The notes beneath the pieces were generated by a model. It did not search any database and was not told the origin of the DNA. It worked only from the letters and a program-made list of their open reading frames with translations. Positions 17,296 through 25,740 of a stretch of 36,952 nt of DNA are shown here, one piece after another (within the stretch, counting starts at the first letter, position 1; every line of letters starts with the position of its first letter). The stretch is from NCBI RefSeq assembly GCF_001468135.1, contig NZ_LNYU01000081.1, positions 219,217-256,168 on the forward strand. The letters run 5' to 3'. Made by a program: the position numbers and the translations under genes. Source of the DNA: Legionella santicrucis (lineage in GTDB: Bacteria > Pseudomonadota > Gammaproteobacteria > Legionellales > Legionellaceae).

Positions 17296-18030
17296 ATGAC
17301 TGATTCCTATATTATCACTGGCGCAGGAAAAGGATCTGGACGATATTTTGCAAAGACCGTGGCTGAATTAGGCAAGGATGTTGCCTTAATATCAAGAACC
17401 GCTGCCGACTTAGAAAGTCTAAAACAGGAATTGCAATGTATTAATGCCAACATCCACATTTCAACGCATCTGGTTGATCTTGCAGATCCCCTAGAAACTA
17501 AAAAAGCATTTGATACTATTCAAAACATCCATGGCCAAACTATCAAGGCTGTGGTTAGTTTTGCTGGAGCATGGATAAAAAGCAAACCGCTTGATTCATT
17601 AGAAATATCCGATTTTATGGAAGCTTTGCAATCTAATTTTTTCTGTACGTTTAATACCATAAAAGAAACGATTAGGATCAGCACAGCCGCCCTAGATGGT
17701 TTAGCCATTATCACCATAGGCGGCACTTCAAGTGTTTGGATGAATCCTGAAGCACCGGTAATGTCTGTCGCTAAAGGGGCCATCAGTCATTATTCACGGA
17801 TATTAGCCAAGCAACTCTTGGCAAAAGGTGTACATGTCGCTCACTTTATCATTGATGGCCCTATCTTTAATGAACGAGGTTTAGGACTTAATCCTGCATT
17901 TCAAGAAAATCAATTTATCAAACCTGAATCAATTGCCAGAGAAATTCATCATGTCATTAATCAGTCTCAGGATGCTTGGACTTTTGAATGGGATATTCGA
18001 CCATTCACGCGAGACACAAAGCTTATATAA
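17296..18030 (+). CDS. Short-chain dehydrogenase/reductase, atypical active site
   Basis: Rossmann-fold SDR of 244 residues starting at ATG 17296 (the frame extends upstream to 17242 over the VOC gene, but no signal supports it). The cofactor loop TGAGKGSGR has Gly9, Gly13 and Gly15 in the TGxxxGxG spacing. The next conserved features are VVSFAGAW (for NNAG) and GGTSSVW. The YxxxK motif is replaced: the Lys is present at residue 160 (MSVAK) but the catalytic Tyr is Met156. A related group of SDRs ending VAHFIIDG also lacks that Tyr. Cofactor binding is likely; redox activity is doubtful. It follows the VOC gene closely. Confidence 0.82.
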   Translation: MTDSYIITGAGKGSGRYFAKTVAELGKDVALISRTAADLESLKQELQCINANIHISTHLVDLADPLETKKAFDTIQNIHGQTIKAVVSFAGAWIKSKPLDSLEISDFMEALQSNFFCTFNTIKETIRISTAALDGLAIITIGGTSSVWMNPEAPVMSVAKGAISHYSRILAKQLLAKGVHVAHFIIDGPIFNERGLGLNPAFQENQFIKPESIAREIHHVINQSQDAWTFEWDIRPFTRDTKLI

Positions 18031-18039
18031 TTACCAAAA

Positions 18040-18834
18040 CTATGCTACATAAAAAGGCGTTAATGTATTCTGATGAACAAAACCTAAGCGTTCACAATAC
18101 CCTCTAGCCATTGCATCGGACATAAGTAAAATCGAGATATAATCAAGCCCCATCTCTTTTGCCACCAGTACTCTATGATTTGCCATGGCCGTACCAATGC
18201 CCATTTTGCGAAACTCAGGAAGCACACACGCATTATATAAGCCACCTGCTTGGCATTCTTTTAAGTCATCATCAAACATCAATGAGCATACACCCACCGC
18301 GACCCCATCAACCCTAGCAATATAACTTAGTCCCGATGGTTTACTATTTTCATACTGAGCAACCGCCCAAGATATTGTGGGATGGAATAGGCTTGGAAAA
18401 TGAAATACCTTACAAAATATCTGTGCATATTCTTCTGCTTGCTCAAGACCTTTTACTTGCTCTATGGTTATCTTTGCAGAATGAGTGAAAGGAATAGCCT
18501 GCTCTACCTCTAAAAGCATGCCATAGAATGGACCTGGGGAGTCAAAGTTCCTTTCTAACATATCACTGAAATCAGCAAGGTCAGTATCACTGGATAACCA
18601 TGCTGTTAACGGTAAATCTAGATTTTTTTGGGTTGTACGTAACTCGTCAATTAATCGAAATTTATCTATTGGAGTTTGAAGAATAATCGAATTAAATAGA
18701 TTTTGATTAACACCAGTGATAACCATAGCAGCATTCGGAGCACATGACAAAATAGGCTCCTTCAAAGCATGTTGTGTTTTTAATGACTTCAAATAGGTTA
18801 ACCACATCGATAAAACTGCTTTTTCGGCTATCAT
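18040..18834 (-). CDS. GNAT family acetyltransferase
   Basis: Protein of 264 residues, of which the C-terminal half is the GNAT domain: IARVDGVAVGVCSLMF, GLYNACVLPEFRKMGIGTAM (acetyl-CoA loop R-K-M-G-I-G-T) and ARGYCERLGFV. The N-terminal half, about 120 residues, is a separate region seen in two-part GNATs and has no recognisable motif. The start at 18834 is chosen because GGAGA sits 5 nt upstream; ATG 18858 is an alternative. It converges with the SDR gene, 9 nt apart, and follows the RraA-like gene in the same direction, 26 nt away. Substrate unknown. Confidence 0.8.
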   Translation of the reverse strand: MIAEKAVLSMWLTYLKSLKTQHALKEPILSCAPNAAMVITGVNQNLFNSIILQTPIDKFRLIDELRTTQKNLDLPLTAWLSSDTDLADFSDMLERNFDSPGPFYGMLLEVEQAIPFTHSAKITIEQVKGLEQAEEYAQIFCKVFHFPSLFHPTISWAVAQYENSKPSGLSYIARVDGVAVGVCSLMFDDDLKECQAGGLYNACVLPEFRKMGIGTAMANHRVLVAKEMGLDYISILLMSDAMARGYCERLGFVHQNTLTPFYVA

Positions 18835-18860
18835 AAGTTCTCCAGGGTCGTGTAACAATT

Positions 18861-19577
18861 TTATAAAGTGAAATGAAGCTTTGAAGGTGTTCCTGCTTCA
18901 ATATTTTTCATATGCTCCTCGAGATTACATATTTCATTAAAACGAGCACCTTCCTTAATTCTTTGAATCGCAAGCGCCTCATCTCTTTGTATTTCTTCCC
19001 CTTTTTCGATTGCCATGACCGCTTCTTCTTTAGACATCACTACAACTCCATCTATATCAGCAAAAACGATATCACCTGGATGTACACTCACACCACCACA
19101 TTCAGTAGTTACTCGTATAGTACCAATTTTGTCTTTTGTACCAGATTTTGCACATTTTCCCTTCGCAAAAAAAGGTAGATTGCTTTCTCTTATCTCTTTT
19201 AAATCACGGCAAGCCCCATCAGTAATAATCCCACCAAAACCTTTAATTTTTGCAACCTCAGTACACATTCCTCCTGCAAGAGCAAAGTTTGTGTTATAAG
19301 AAGCAATCATAAGGACTATTGGAACAATATCATCTGAACAATCTAAATATGTTAAAAAACCAGATAGATCATCTAACGCTTGCATTGTTGAAAGTGAATC
19401 TTGAGCACTGTTGATTGGATAAGCTCGACCAATACATTGTGGATATTCTTCTTTGCTATAGGAGGTTATATCAGGATCCATTAAACGAACTGTTGGCAAA
19501 GCATCACAAATTGAAGAGGTAGTCAGATGGGACAATCTTTGACATATCTCTTTATAGCTCTCTATTTTTTGTTTCAT
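18861..19577 (-). CDS. RraA-like / HMG-CHA aldolase-family protein
   Basis: Protein of 238 residues in the RraA-like family (PF03737), which includes the RNase E regulator RraA and 4-hydroxy-4-methyl-2-oxoglutarate/oxaloacetate aldolases. Family features seen: GIITDGACRDLKEI (the G..R-D metal/substrate motif), GVSVHPGDIVFADIDGVVV near the C-terminus and the trailing helix with IQRIKEG. At this length it resembles the aldolase-like group rather than E. coli RraA, which is shorter. The start context at 19577 is weak. The same-strand neighbours are two GNAT genes. Which activity applies is not decidable from sequence. Confidence 0.8.
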   Translation of the reverse strand: MKQKIESYKEICQRLSHLTTSSICDALPTVRLMDPDITSYSKEEYPQCIGRAYPINSAQDSLSTMQALDDLSGFLTYLDCSDDIVPIVLMIASYNTNFALAGGMCTEVAKIKGFGGIITDGACRDLKEIRESNLPFFAKGKCAKSGTKDKIGTIRVTTECGGVSVHPGDIVFADIDGVVVMSKEEAVMAIEKGEEIQRDEALAIQRIKEGARFNEICNLEEHMKNIEAGTPSKLHFTL

Positions 19578-19590
19578 AGCATTCCCTTAA

Positions 19591-20121
19591 TCAAGATGTT
19601 ATGGCTTTTAACATTAATACATACTCTGGATTTTGACTATGCATCGTGATAGAAAATCCGGCTTTTTGATAACAACGAATAGCCTGTATGTTATCCATTG
19701 AAGGATCAACAACGACTGCCTTGTAGTGAGCCAGTTTTTCCGTAATAAATGAATGAGTAATAATTTGCCCTAACCCCTTGCCCCTATGACTTTCCTCTGC
19801 GATAAAAAGATCAATCCCTACTACTTCTTCAGGCGATATTTCACTAAATAACTTATTTTCAGAAGAGGATACTCCTTCTGGATAATGATCTTTTAAACAA
19901 TAATATTGAATAAAACCAATGGGCTTTTGATTTGAATAAATAATAAAACTTGGAACAGGGTCTTTACCTTCGATACGTGGCATGTATTTGGCCTCAATTG
20001 CCTCCATAGGCCAATTTTGGTTTCTAGCATAGCTCTGCTTGATAATAAGCTCTTGAAACCATTCAAAAACCAAACGAAGATCGGCCTTTTTAAGTGGCTT
20101 AAATGCTAGTGAATGTTTCAT
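19591..20121 (-). CDS. AAC(6')-like GNAT acetyltransferase
   Basis: Protein of 176 residues resembling aminoglycoside 6'-N-acetyltransferases of the AacA4/AAC(6')-Ib group: LKKADLRLVFEWFQE at the start, DPVPSFIIYSNQKPIGFIQY in the middle, then GIDLFIAEESHRGKGLGQ (acetyl-CoA loop) and VVVDPSMDNIQAIRCYQKAGF, which closely follows the pattern 'vDPdp.N.rAirCYeKaGF' of that group. The frame runs back to 20214, but ATG 20121 gives the normal family start. It is divergent from the kinase-GNAT fusion at 20236. Whether it acts on aminoglycosides or is a chromosomal relative with another substrate is not shown. Confidence 0.8.
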   Translation of the reverse strand: MKHSLAFKPLKKADLRLVFEWFQELIIKQSYARNQNWPMEAIEAKYMPRIEGKDPVPSFIIYSNQKPIGFIQYYCLKDHYPEGVSSSENKLFSEISPEEVVGIDLFIAEESHRGKGLGQIITHSFITEKLAHYKAVVVDPSMDNIQAIRCYQKAGFSITMHSQNPEYVLMLKAITS

Positions 20122-20235
20122 ACTACTCAAAACCTTAGGCAACGTCGTCGCATTATAATTTTTAATCTCTGCGTTGCAAATGATATAATAACGAACATCA
20201 GCCTTTCCCCACACAACTTACGAAGTTTATTTAAC

Positions 20236-21936
20236 ATGACATCAACGAAACAAACACTTAATCCCCACCTTATAGATAAGGCAAAACAGCTCCTTAGTGA
20301 GTACTTCGGCACGAGCATTGATATTCAATCAGTAACGTTTTTAAATGAACCAGAACGAAGAAATTGTGTATTACGGCTTGGGCTTATACAAAGCACCACC
20401 ACAATTCCCCAAACGGTTATTTTAAAACAATCCCTGCCAGAAGAAGAAAAAGATAATGAAGCGTTTGCTCGGTTTGCACGAGATTGGGCAGGTCTTGAGT
20501 TTGCAGAGAAGCTGCCTCATTGTATTCATAATGTTCCTCGTTTTTATTGTGGAGACAAGAGCCTACGGTTTATTATCATTGAAGATTTAGGTGCCAAGCA
20601 CATAAGCTTAGTAGACTCCTTGACGTCTCCCCGTCGCGACAAAGCCATTTTTGCACTAAAGAGATTCATGAAGGCACTAGGAAGTTTTCATGCGGCTGGA
20701 GCTAAGCATACTCAACTATATGACAATATTTTAACTCAAATTCATAATGAGCATATTACTCAAGAAGAGGATGCCACTGATACACATCAAACTTTGATTA
20801 ATCAGTTAATATCTACTCATCAACAATTACAGTTATCACTGTCCGATGAGTGCATTCAAGAAGCGCACCAACTGATTACCTCTATGCTCTCATCTGGCCC
20901 TTTTACAGTCCTCACCCATGGAGATATCTGTCCTGATAATGTTTTTGACCATGAAGACAATGATGAGTTACAACTTATCGATTTTGAATGGGCCTTTGTC
21001 AGAAATGCTTTATTAGATGCCACTTATTTACGCATGAGCATGCCAACCTGCTGGTGTGCCAAAGCGATTCCCATCGACGTCATTGAATCATTAGAAGTGA
21101 TTTATCGAGAAGAAATCAGTCGCGCTATTCCAGAAGCAAAAAACGATAAGCTTTATCAAAAATCCTATACCGAAGCCTGTGGATTTTGGATCCTTCAACA
21201 AACACTCCATTACATAGATTCAACGCTTGAGCATGACCGAATCGGCCCTTCTGGCCCTACTCCAAAAAACTCATTATGGAAATCTGATGAAAATTGGGTA
21301 AGGCCGCGAATTTTATCGCGTTTACAAGCCTTCATCAACGTTGCTACTGCATATGATTTATTGCCTCATATGGCACTCATGGCAAAAAAGATAGTAGATG
21401 CTCTGCAAAAACGTTGGCCTGATGTAAAACCACTACCATTTTATCCAGCTTTTCAAGCTCCTTCATTTTATATCAGACTTTATCAGCTTGGGGATGAAGC
21501 AGAAATTTACCAACTTTTTTATGACACTGTCCATCACATTAACTGTAAAGATTATACAGAGGAACAGATAAACACCTGGGCACCAAAAACACCTGATTTA
21601 AGCAAATGGATAAATTCGCTATCTAAAAATCACAGTTTTGTTGCAATAGATGCAGCAACCAACCACATTATCGGCTTTTCCGATTTAGAGGATAATGGTT
21701 ATCTTAATCGCGGATATGTTCATAAAGATTTTCAAGGACAAGGTATTGGCAAAGCACTGCTTCTTGCCCGAGAAAATAAAGCTCAAGAACTCGGGCTTAA
21801 ACAGTTATTCTCTGATGTAAGCATCACCGCCAAACCGTTTTTTGAAAAATGTGGGTATGTCGCTCTGAAAGAGCAAACGAAAGAATTAAACGGTGTCCTA
21901 TTTATAAACTATTATATGGTTAAAGCGTTAACATAG
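20236..21936 (+). CDS. APH-type kinase fused to C-terminal GNAT acetyltransferase
   Basis: Two-domain protein of 566 residues. The N-terminal part is an APH-like kinase with the catalytic THGDICPDN motif (His228) and the metal-binding LIDFEWAF motif. Residues about 413-566 are a GNAT domain: IRLYQLGDEAEIYQLFYD opens it, GRGYVHKDFQGQGIGKALL-type acetyl-CoA binding is at about 490-510 (visible VHKDFQGQGIGKALL), and FFEKCGYVAL closes it. The frame is open from 20113 but ATG 20236 is the natural start. The domain order is the reverse of the known AAC(6')-APH(2'') enzyme. Substrates unknown; the fusion hints that the two activities share or alternate on one pathway. Confidence 0.82.
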   Translation: MTSTKQTLNPHLIDKAKQLLSEYFGTSIDIQSVTFLNEPERRNCVLRLGLIQSTTTIPQTVILKQSLPEEEKDNEAFARFARDWAGLEFAEKLPHCIHNVPRFYCGDKSLRFIIIEDLGAKHISLVDSLTSPRRDKAIFALKRFMKALGSFHAAGAKHTQLYDNILTQIHNEHITQEEDATDTHQTLINQLISTHQQLQLSLSDECIQEAHQLITSMLSSGPFTVLTHGDICPDNVFDHEDNDELQLIDFEWAFVRNALLDATYLRMSMPTCWCAKAIPIDVIESLEVIYREEISRAIPEAKNDKLYQKSYTEACGFWILQQTLHYIDSTLEHDRIGPSGPTPKNSLWKSDENWVRPRILSRLQAFINVATAYDLLPHMALMAKKIVDALQKRWPDVKPLPFYPAFQAPSFYIRLYQLGDEAEIYQLFYDTVHHINCKDYTEEQINTWAPKTPDLSKWINSLSKNHSFVAIDAATNHIIGFSDLEDNGYLNRGYVHKDFQGQGIGKALLLARENKAQELGLKQLFSDVSITAKPFFEKCGYVALKEQTKELNGVLFINYYMVKALT

Positions 21937-21959
21937 GAATGATCAGGAGCATAATCGCA

Positions 21960-22748
21960 ATGGACGACTCACACTATCTTCAAGGAGGTCGCGAAGATCA
22001 CATTATCAAACAAGGCAACACAGTCCATCGTCCTACTGGACCATGGACCAAACAAGTGCATGCGCTTCTTAGACATTTACGAAAAAAAGGATTTTACGCT
22101 GCCCCCGAACCTTTAGGTTTTGATGCAGAAGGCCGTGAGATTGTCAGTTTTATAAAAGGAGAAGTAAGCAATTATCCTCTAAGTCATCATGCTGCATCGA
22201 CCAATGCGCTGATTTCAGCAGCAAAGTTGTTGCGTGAGTTTCATGATGCATCACAAAGCTTTTTAACCGAAATCTCCCCCGAGAAAAAACACTGGCAACT
22301 TCCACCTCGAGAACCACAAGAAATCATTTGTCATGGCGATTATGCTCCTTACAATGTTGTTCTACATGGAGAAAAAGCCATTGGAATAATAGACTTTGAT
22401 ACATGTCACCCTGGGCCTCGTATATGGGATATTGCTTATGCTCTCTATCGGTGGGCACCTTTTACCAATCCGCATAACCAAGATGGATTTGGTTCTATTG
22501 AAGAGCAAATCAAACGCGGGCGTTTATTCTGTCAGAGTTATGGGTTAGTCAATGAAGAAAAGCCCGCGTTGGCCAGTTTGATGATCGAACGACTCCAGGC
22601 ATTAGTAGATTTTATGATGTCTGAAGCACAATTAGGCAATAAAACCATTGCATTAAATATGCAAAATAATCATCATCTACTTTATTTAGCTGACATTGAA
22701 TATATTAGAAAACATTTAACAAACATAGAGCTTGGGTTCATTGATTAA
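21960..22748 (+). CDS. APH family phosphotransferase
   Basis: Kinase of 262 residues from ATG 21960 (AGGAG about 11 nt upstream; ATG 21939 is in frame but has no spacing). It has IICHGDYAPYNVVLHG as catalytic loop (His125, Asp127, Asn132) and the metal motif IGIIDFDTCHPGPRIWDIAYAL (key residues I-D-F-D and the following DIAYAL), as in aminoglycoside phosphotransferase-like enzymes. It begins 23 nt after the fusion gene and is likely cotranscribed with it. The 3' end overlaps a small minus-strand ankyrin-like frame by 4 nt. Substrate unknown. Confidence 0.83.
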   Translation: MDDSHYLQGGREDHIIKQGNTVHRPTGPWTKQVHALLRHLRKKGFYAAPEPLGFDAEGREIVSFIKGEVSNYPLSHHAASTNALISAAKLLREFHDASQSFLTEISPEKKHWQLPPREPQEIICHGDYAPYNVVLHGEKAIGIIDFDTCHPGPRIWDIAYALYRWAPFTNPHNQDGFGSIEEQIKRGRLFCQSYGLVNEEKPALASLMIERLQALVDFMMSEAQLGNKTIALNMQNNHHLLYLADIEYIRKHLTNIELGFID

Positions 22749-22885
22749 GCGTATTCGTTGACATAGATACCAGCACCACTTTCCAAACAAATGTTAATGG
22801 TTTCAACATCACCTTCTCTTCCAGCTTGAATAAGTTTATTTTGCAAGGCCTTCTTCTCAGCTTTAGACAGTTTTTTGGGCTTCAT
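22745..22885 (-). CDS. Ankyrin-repeat-like small protein or fragment
   Basis: A 46-codon minus-strand frame from ATG 22885 to TAA 22745-22747. It begins KPKKLSKAEKKALQNKLIQ and then reads AGREGDVETINICLESGAG, which matches one ankyrin repeat (A..GDve.v...Le.GA). It covers a single repeat followed by a stop. No ribosome binding site is visible and the APH stop overlaps it, so it is either a very small protein or the front remnant of a longer ankyrin protein, a class common in Legionella. Confidence 0.4.
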   Translation of the reverse strand: MKPKKLSKAEKKALQNKLIQAGREGDVETINICLESGAGIYVNEYA

Positions 22886-23033
22886 CGTTTAATAACACTT
22901 AATAACAATAATATAAATTATAACACAGTACAAAATTAAATCATGATGGGGTCTGTATAACAGATAAACCATATTCTTGATAAACTAAACCTGATAAAAT
23001 CTCTCTAATTTAATTTGTATATGGGCAAAGCAT

Positions 23034-23693
23034 ATGTTTGAAGCCATTATCTTTGATTTTGATGGCGTTATTTTGGATAGTGAGCCTATTCATTACCAAG
23101 CATGTTGCTATGCCCTTAACAACGTAGGCTTAGAATTGAGTTATGAGCAATACGTCGAACGGTATCTTGGTCTTGCTGACAAAGAAATGTTTCCCAAATT
23201 ACTCAAAGACAATTCTCATCCATTTTCAGAAGCACTAGTCGATACTCTGATAGAACAAAAAATTGCGCGTTATACTCTACTCATTCATGAAAGCAAAGAG
23301 CTACCCATCACACTGGGCTTAAGACAGTATCTTATTGGCATTCAGGATAAACAGAAGATAGCCATTTGTAGTGCGGCGACCCAACAAGAAATTAACACCG
23401 TACTTGCAAAAATAAAATTACCCTGTGACTTTAATACCATTGTAACTACTGAAGATGTCATCAGAACTAAACCTTCTCCTGAAGGGTATTTATTAGCAGC
23501 AAAAAAACTAGGTATATCTCCTGAAAAATGCTTGGTTTTTGAGGATTCACCTCATGGGATTGAGGCCGCAAAATCAGCCGGCATGTTTGTAATTGCTTTG
23601 TTAACAACACATCACCAGAATGAGTTAAAAAAGGCAGATAAAATTATTAAAAATTTTACAGAATTACTTGTAGAATGCACATACATAACATGA
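23034..23693 (+). CDS. HAD-superfamily phosphatase, beta-phosphoglucomutase-like
   Basis: Protein of 219 residues with all HAD motifs. Motif I FDFDGVILDSEP (nucleophile Asp and the second Asp two residues on) is at the N-terminus; motif II is the Ser in ICSAATQQE; motif III is the Lys in RTKPSPEGYLLAAKKLG; motif IV acidic residues are in VFEDSPHGIEAAKSAG. The cap domain between I and II is helical, so it is a subfamily I type enzyme acting on sugar phosphates or similar. Length is standard. The start context is weak (GGGCAAAG). It is single with about 150 nt of AT-rich DNA upstream, where a promoter is likely. Confidence 0.88.
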   Translation: MFEAIIFDFDGVILDSEPIHYQACCYALNNVGLELSYEQYVERYLGLADKEMFPKLLKDNSHPFSEALVDTLIEQKIARYTLLIHESKELPITLGLRQYLIGIQDKQKIAICSAATQQEINTVLAKIKLPCDFNTIVTTEDVIRTKPSPEGYLLAAKKLGISPEKCLVFEDSPHGIEAAKSAGMFVIALLTTHHQNELKKADKIIKNFTELLVECTYIT

Positions 23694-23727
23694 AAGTTAT
23701 ACCTTATACACTTAAAAGACAAACATC

Positions 23728-24456
23728 TTGAATAAAAAAATTATAACGCTACTTGCAGAAAATCCATTTGAAGTTGAAATAAACGGCCCCTCTGAAGCCA
23801 AGGCTGCTGTTATCTTCGCCCATGGCTTTGGTGTAAAACGTCAATCCAGAGGATTGTTTATTGCCATAGAATCTCTCTTTCTTGAGAAAATGCTTTCCGT
23901 ACAAGCTGAATACTCGCATGTACAAAATGATCGGTGTATCGCTTTACCTTTTCAAATTCAGCGACAACGCTTAAATACCGTTATTGCTTATGTGGAGAAT
24001 ACTTACCATATCAATCAATTCATTTTTATTGGTCATTCTCAAGGGTGTATTACCATTGCACTAGAACAGCCTCAACAGGCTTTAATTTTACTATTAGCTC
24101 CTCCAATCAAGGCTCCTTTTGAGGAGTTTATTAAGACACAAGGCTGGAAAAATCCAGGCTCTCATCTTAACATACAAGGCGACTCTCGCTTAGTACGCTC
24201 TGATCTCATGATTGATGTACCATCTGAATTTTGGACAGAATTCAAAAATATTGATGCCAAATTGTTATACAACAATCTTGGTAAGCAAAATAAAGTAAGT
24301 ATCGTTTTTGCTGAAAATGATCAGGTTTTAGGAAATCAACAACCCATCAAAGACATACCGACTTACATTATTGCAGACGCTGATCACGATTTTTCTTCCC
24401 AAGATCACATTAATTTATTGAATTTAATTTCAAAACTCACTCTGGATAAAAATTAA
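23728..24456 (+). CDS. Alpha/beta hydrolase
   Basis: Protein of 242 residues with a hydrolase fold. It has AAVIFAHGFGVKRQ (oxyanion-hole HG region), the nucleophile elbow FIGHSQGC and late acidic and His residues in FAENDQVLG and DADHDFSS. The visible start is TTG 23728; no earlier ATG is in frame and no strong ribosome binding site is seen. The sequence suits small lipolytic or thioesterase-like enzymes; substrate unknown. It follows the HAD gene by 34 nt in the same direction. Confidence 0.78.
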   Translation: MNKKIITLLAENPFEVEINGPSEAKAAVIFAHGFGVKRQSRGLFIAIESLFLEKMLSVQAEYSHVQNDRCIALPFQIQRQRLNTVIAYVENTYHINQFIFIGHSQGCITIALEQPQQALILLLAPPIKAPFEEFIKTQGWKNPGSHLNIQGDSRLVRSDLMIDVPSEFWTEFKNIDAKLLYNNLGKQNKVSIVFAENDQVLGNQQPIKDIPTYIIADADHDFSSQDHINLLNLISKLTLDKN

Positions 24457-24495
24457 TCTTGATCTGATATTGATTCATCAAAGGAAATGTTTTAA

Positions 24496-25045
24496 ATGTA
24501 TCTAGAATCGCTTCCATTACAAGCCTATCAAACTTTAAACTTCGCTATTTTTGTAAAAAATACGAACGGATCTTATATTTGGGCAAATCATTTTTTTATC
24601 AACAAATCAGCAGGGTTCGCGGCTCTTAGTGAGATTTATAACAAACAGGACCATCATTTTTCCTGGCACCATTATGCTGATGCACTTAAAGCAAACGACA
24701 ATATTTTATTTGAAAGCGGCGAGGATTTAAGTGCTCATGAAAGAATTTTGCGTCATGATGGCTCCATTGTCGATATTGTGAGCAGAAAAAGCCCTTTATT
24801 TGACGAAGATCACAATTTGATTGGCCTAATTGGATTCAGTATGGAATTACCAAAATCCACGATCGAAAAGATATTAACTCCTCGTGAACACACGGTAATA
24901 TCTCTATTGGCTGAAGGGTGCACTGATAAACAAACAGCCAAAACTTTGGATATTTCACCACGAACGGTTGAGGCGCATTAACAATTCAAAACGTAAGTTG
25001 GGTGTTAATACTCGAGCAGAGTTAATCGCATTGTATTTCAAATAA
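24496..25045 (+). pseudogene. PAS-LuxR type transcriptional regulator, frameshifted in its HTH
   Basis: AAGGAAA precedes ATG 24496. The first 120 residues form a PAS-like sensor (AIFVKNTNGSYIWAN near the start, then ILRHDGSIVDIVSRKSPLFDE and LIGLIGFS). A LuxR-type helix-turn-helix begins at LTPREHTVISLLAEG and is cut by a TAA after DISPRTVEAH. In the +1 frame the sequence continues as INNSKRKLGVNTRAELIALY, the normal end of a LuxR HTH, to a stop at 25043-25045. So two bases are missing or one is extra near 24977-24981. Without the tail the recognition helix is incomplete, so the product should not bind DNA normally, unless this is a sequencing error. Confidence 0.78.
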
Positions 25046-25130
25046 ACATCCGTGATTTCACGAAGTGATAAAGAGATTGATACCCATTATAATTCCTTCG
25101 AATCTTTTAATATTATAGGAGTTAGCAGTA

Positions 25131-25547
25131 ATGAAATTAAATATGAAAGCGTATGCCATCTTAATGGGTTTCTTCATAGCAAATCATCCCGTATGTGCAA
25201 ATCCCAATACGCTCAACTTCAAAAATCAATATGGTTCACATTTGGAATTAACCGTTGGAAAGCAAAATGCATTAACGGGTACGTTTATTACGGCTGTTGC
25301 TTCAAAAGAATGTCAAGATGCTATTGGTCAGAAAAGACCAATCATCGGCTATATTGATGGTACAGCAATTACTCTCAGCGTTAATTATCCTTCTTGTGGA
25401 TCAATATTGACATTAACAGGACATATCAATCAAAAGAGAGATACCATTGAAGCCACTTCGATTCTTGCTCATCAAATGACTTCCTTTACTCAAGGACCAG
25501 GTTCGCAATTCATAGGACATAATACTTTTGTTAAATCTAAAGCTTAG
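25131..25547 (+). CDS. Secreted avidin/streptavidin-fold protein with altered ligand pocket
   Basis: Protein of 138 residues with a signal peptide cleaved after VCA (residue 23). The barrel pattern follows avidins: NQYGSHLELTV (N32, S36, matching streptavidin N23 and S27), LTGTFITAV (F52 for Y43, T54 for S45), GTAITLSVNY, SILTLTGHI and the terminal GHNTFVK (N131 for D128). There is no tryptophan at all, so the aromatic cage residues W79, W92 and W108 are replaced (L82, L95 and a non-aromatic residue). C61 and C89 lie in the loops that carry the disulfide of short dimeric avidins. Biotin binding is therefore doubtful; another ligand is possible. TAGGAG lies 8 nt before ATG 25131. Confidence 0.75.
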   Translation: MKLNMKAYAILMGFFIANHPVCANPNTLNFKNQYGSHLELTVGKQNALTGTFITAVASKECQDAIGQKRPIIGYIDGTAITLSVNYPSCGSILTLTGHINQKRDTIEATSILAHQMTSFTQGPGSQFIGHNTFVKSKA

Positions 25548-25566
25548 CATTAACAACCAACTCATT

Positions 25567-25603
25567 GGCTGCGTCACTGAGGTTTATCCGCAGTGACGCA
25601 GCC
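25567..25603 (+). terminator. Strong hairpin terminator after the avidin-like gene
   Basis: A perfect 13-bp stem GGCTGCGTCACTG / CAGTGACGCAGCC closes an 11-nt loop, 20 nt after the stop. A T-run (ATTTTTTA) follows 13 nt downstream. Confidence 0.7.
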
Positions 25604-25650
25604 GACAGGCTGCAAATTTTTTACATAAAATCAATCAATTAAACTTATTT

Positions 25651-25677
25651 GAGCAATCGCACAGCACGCGATTGCTC
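25651..25677. terminator. Second hairpin, GAGCAATCGC stem
   Basis: GAGCAATCGC pairs perfectly over 10 bp with GCGATTGCTC around a 7-nt loop; T-rich flanks on both sides (TTATTT before, TTATTTTC after) suit a bidirectional terminator separating cargo from the recombinase leader. Confidence 0.55.
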
Positions 25678-25740
25678 ACTTATTTTCGCCTGATTTCTTG
25701 TATAACACGATCTGTTTTGTTAATCTGCTTCTGAGCATAA

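Noticed and set aside
19591..20214. Longer form of the AAC(6')-like gene from 20214
   Set aside because: The extra 31 residues lie across the divergent promoter region and have no counterpart in the family; ATG 20121 fits.
20113..20235. N-terminal extension of the kinase-GNAT fusion
   Set aside because: It runs through the promoter region and into the opposing gene; ATG 20236 begins a natural kinase N-terminus.
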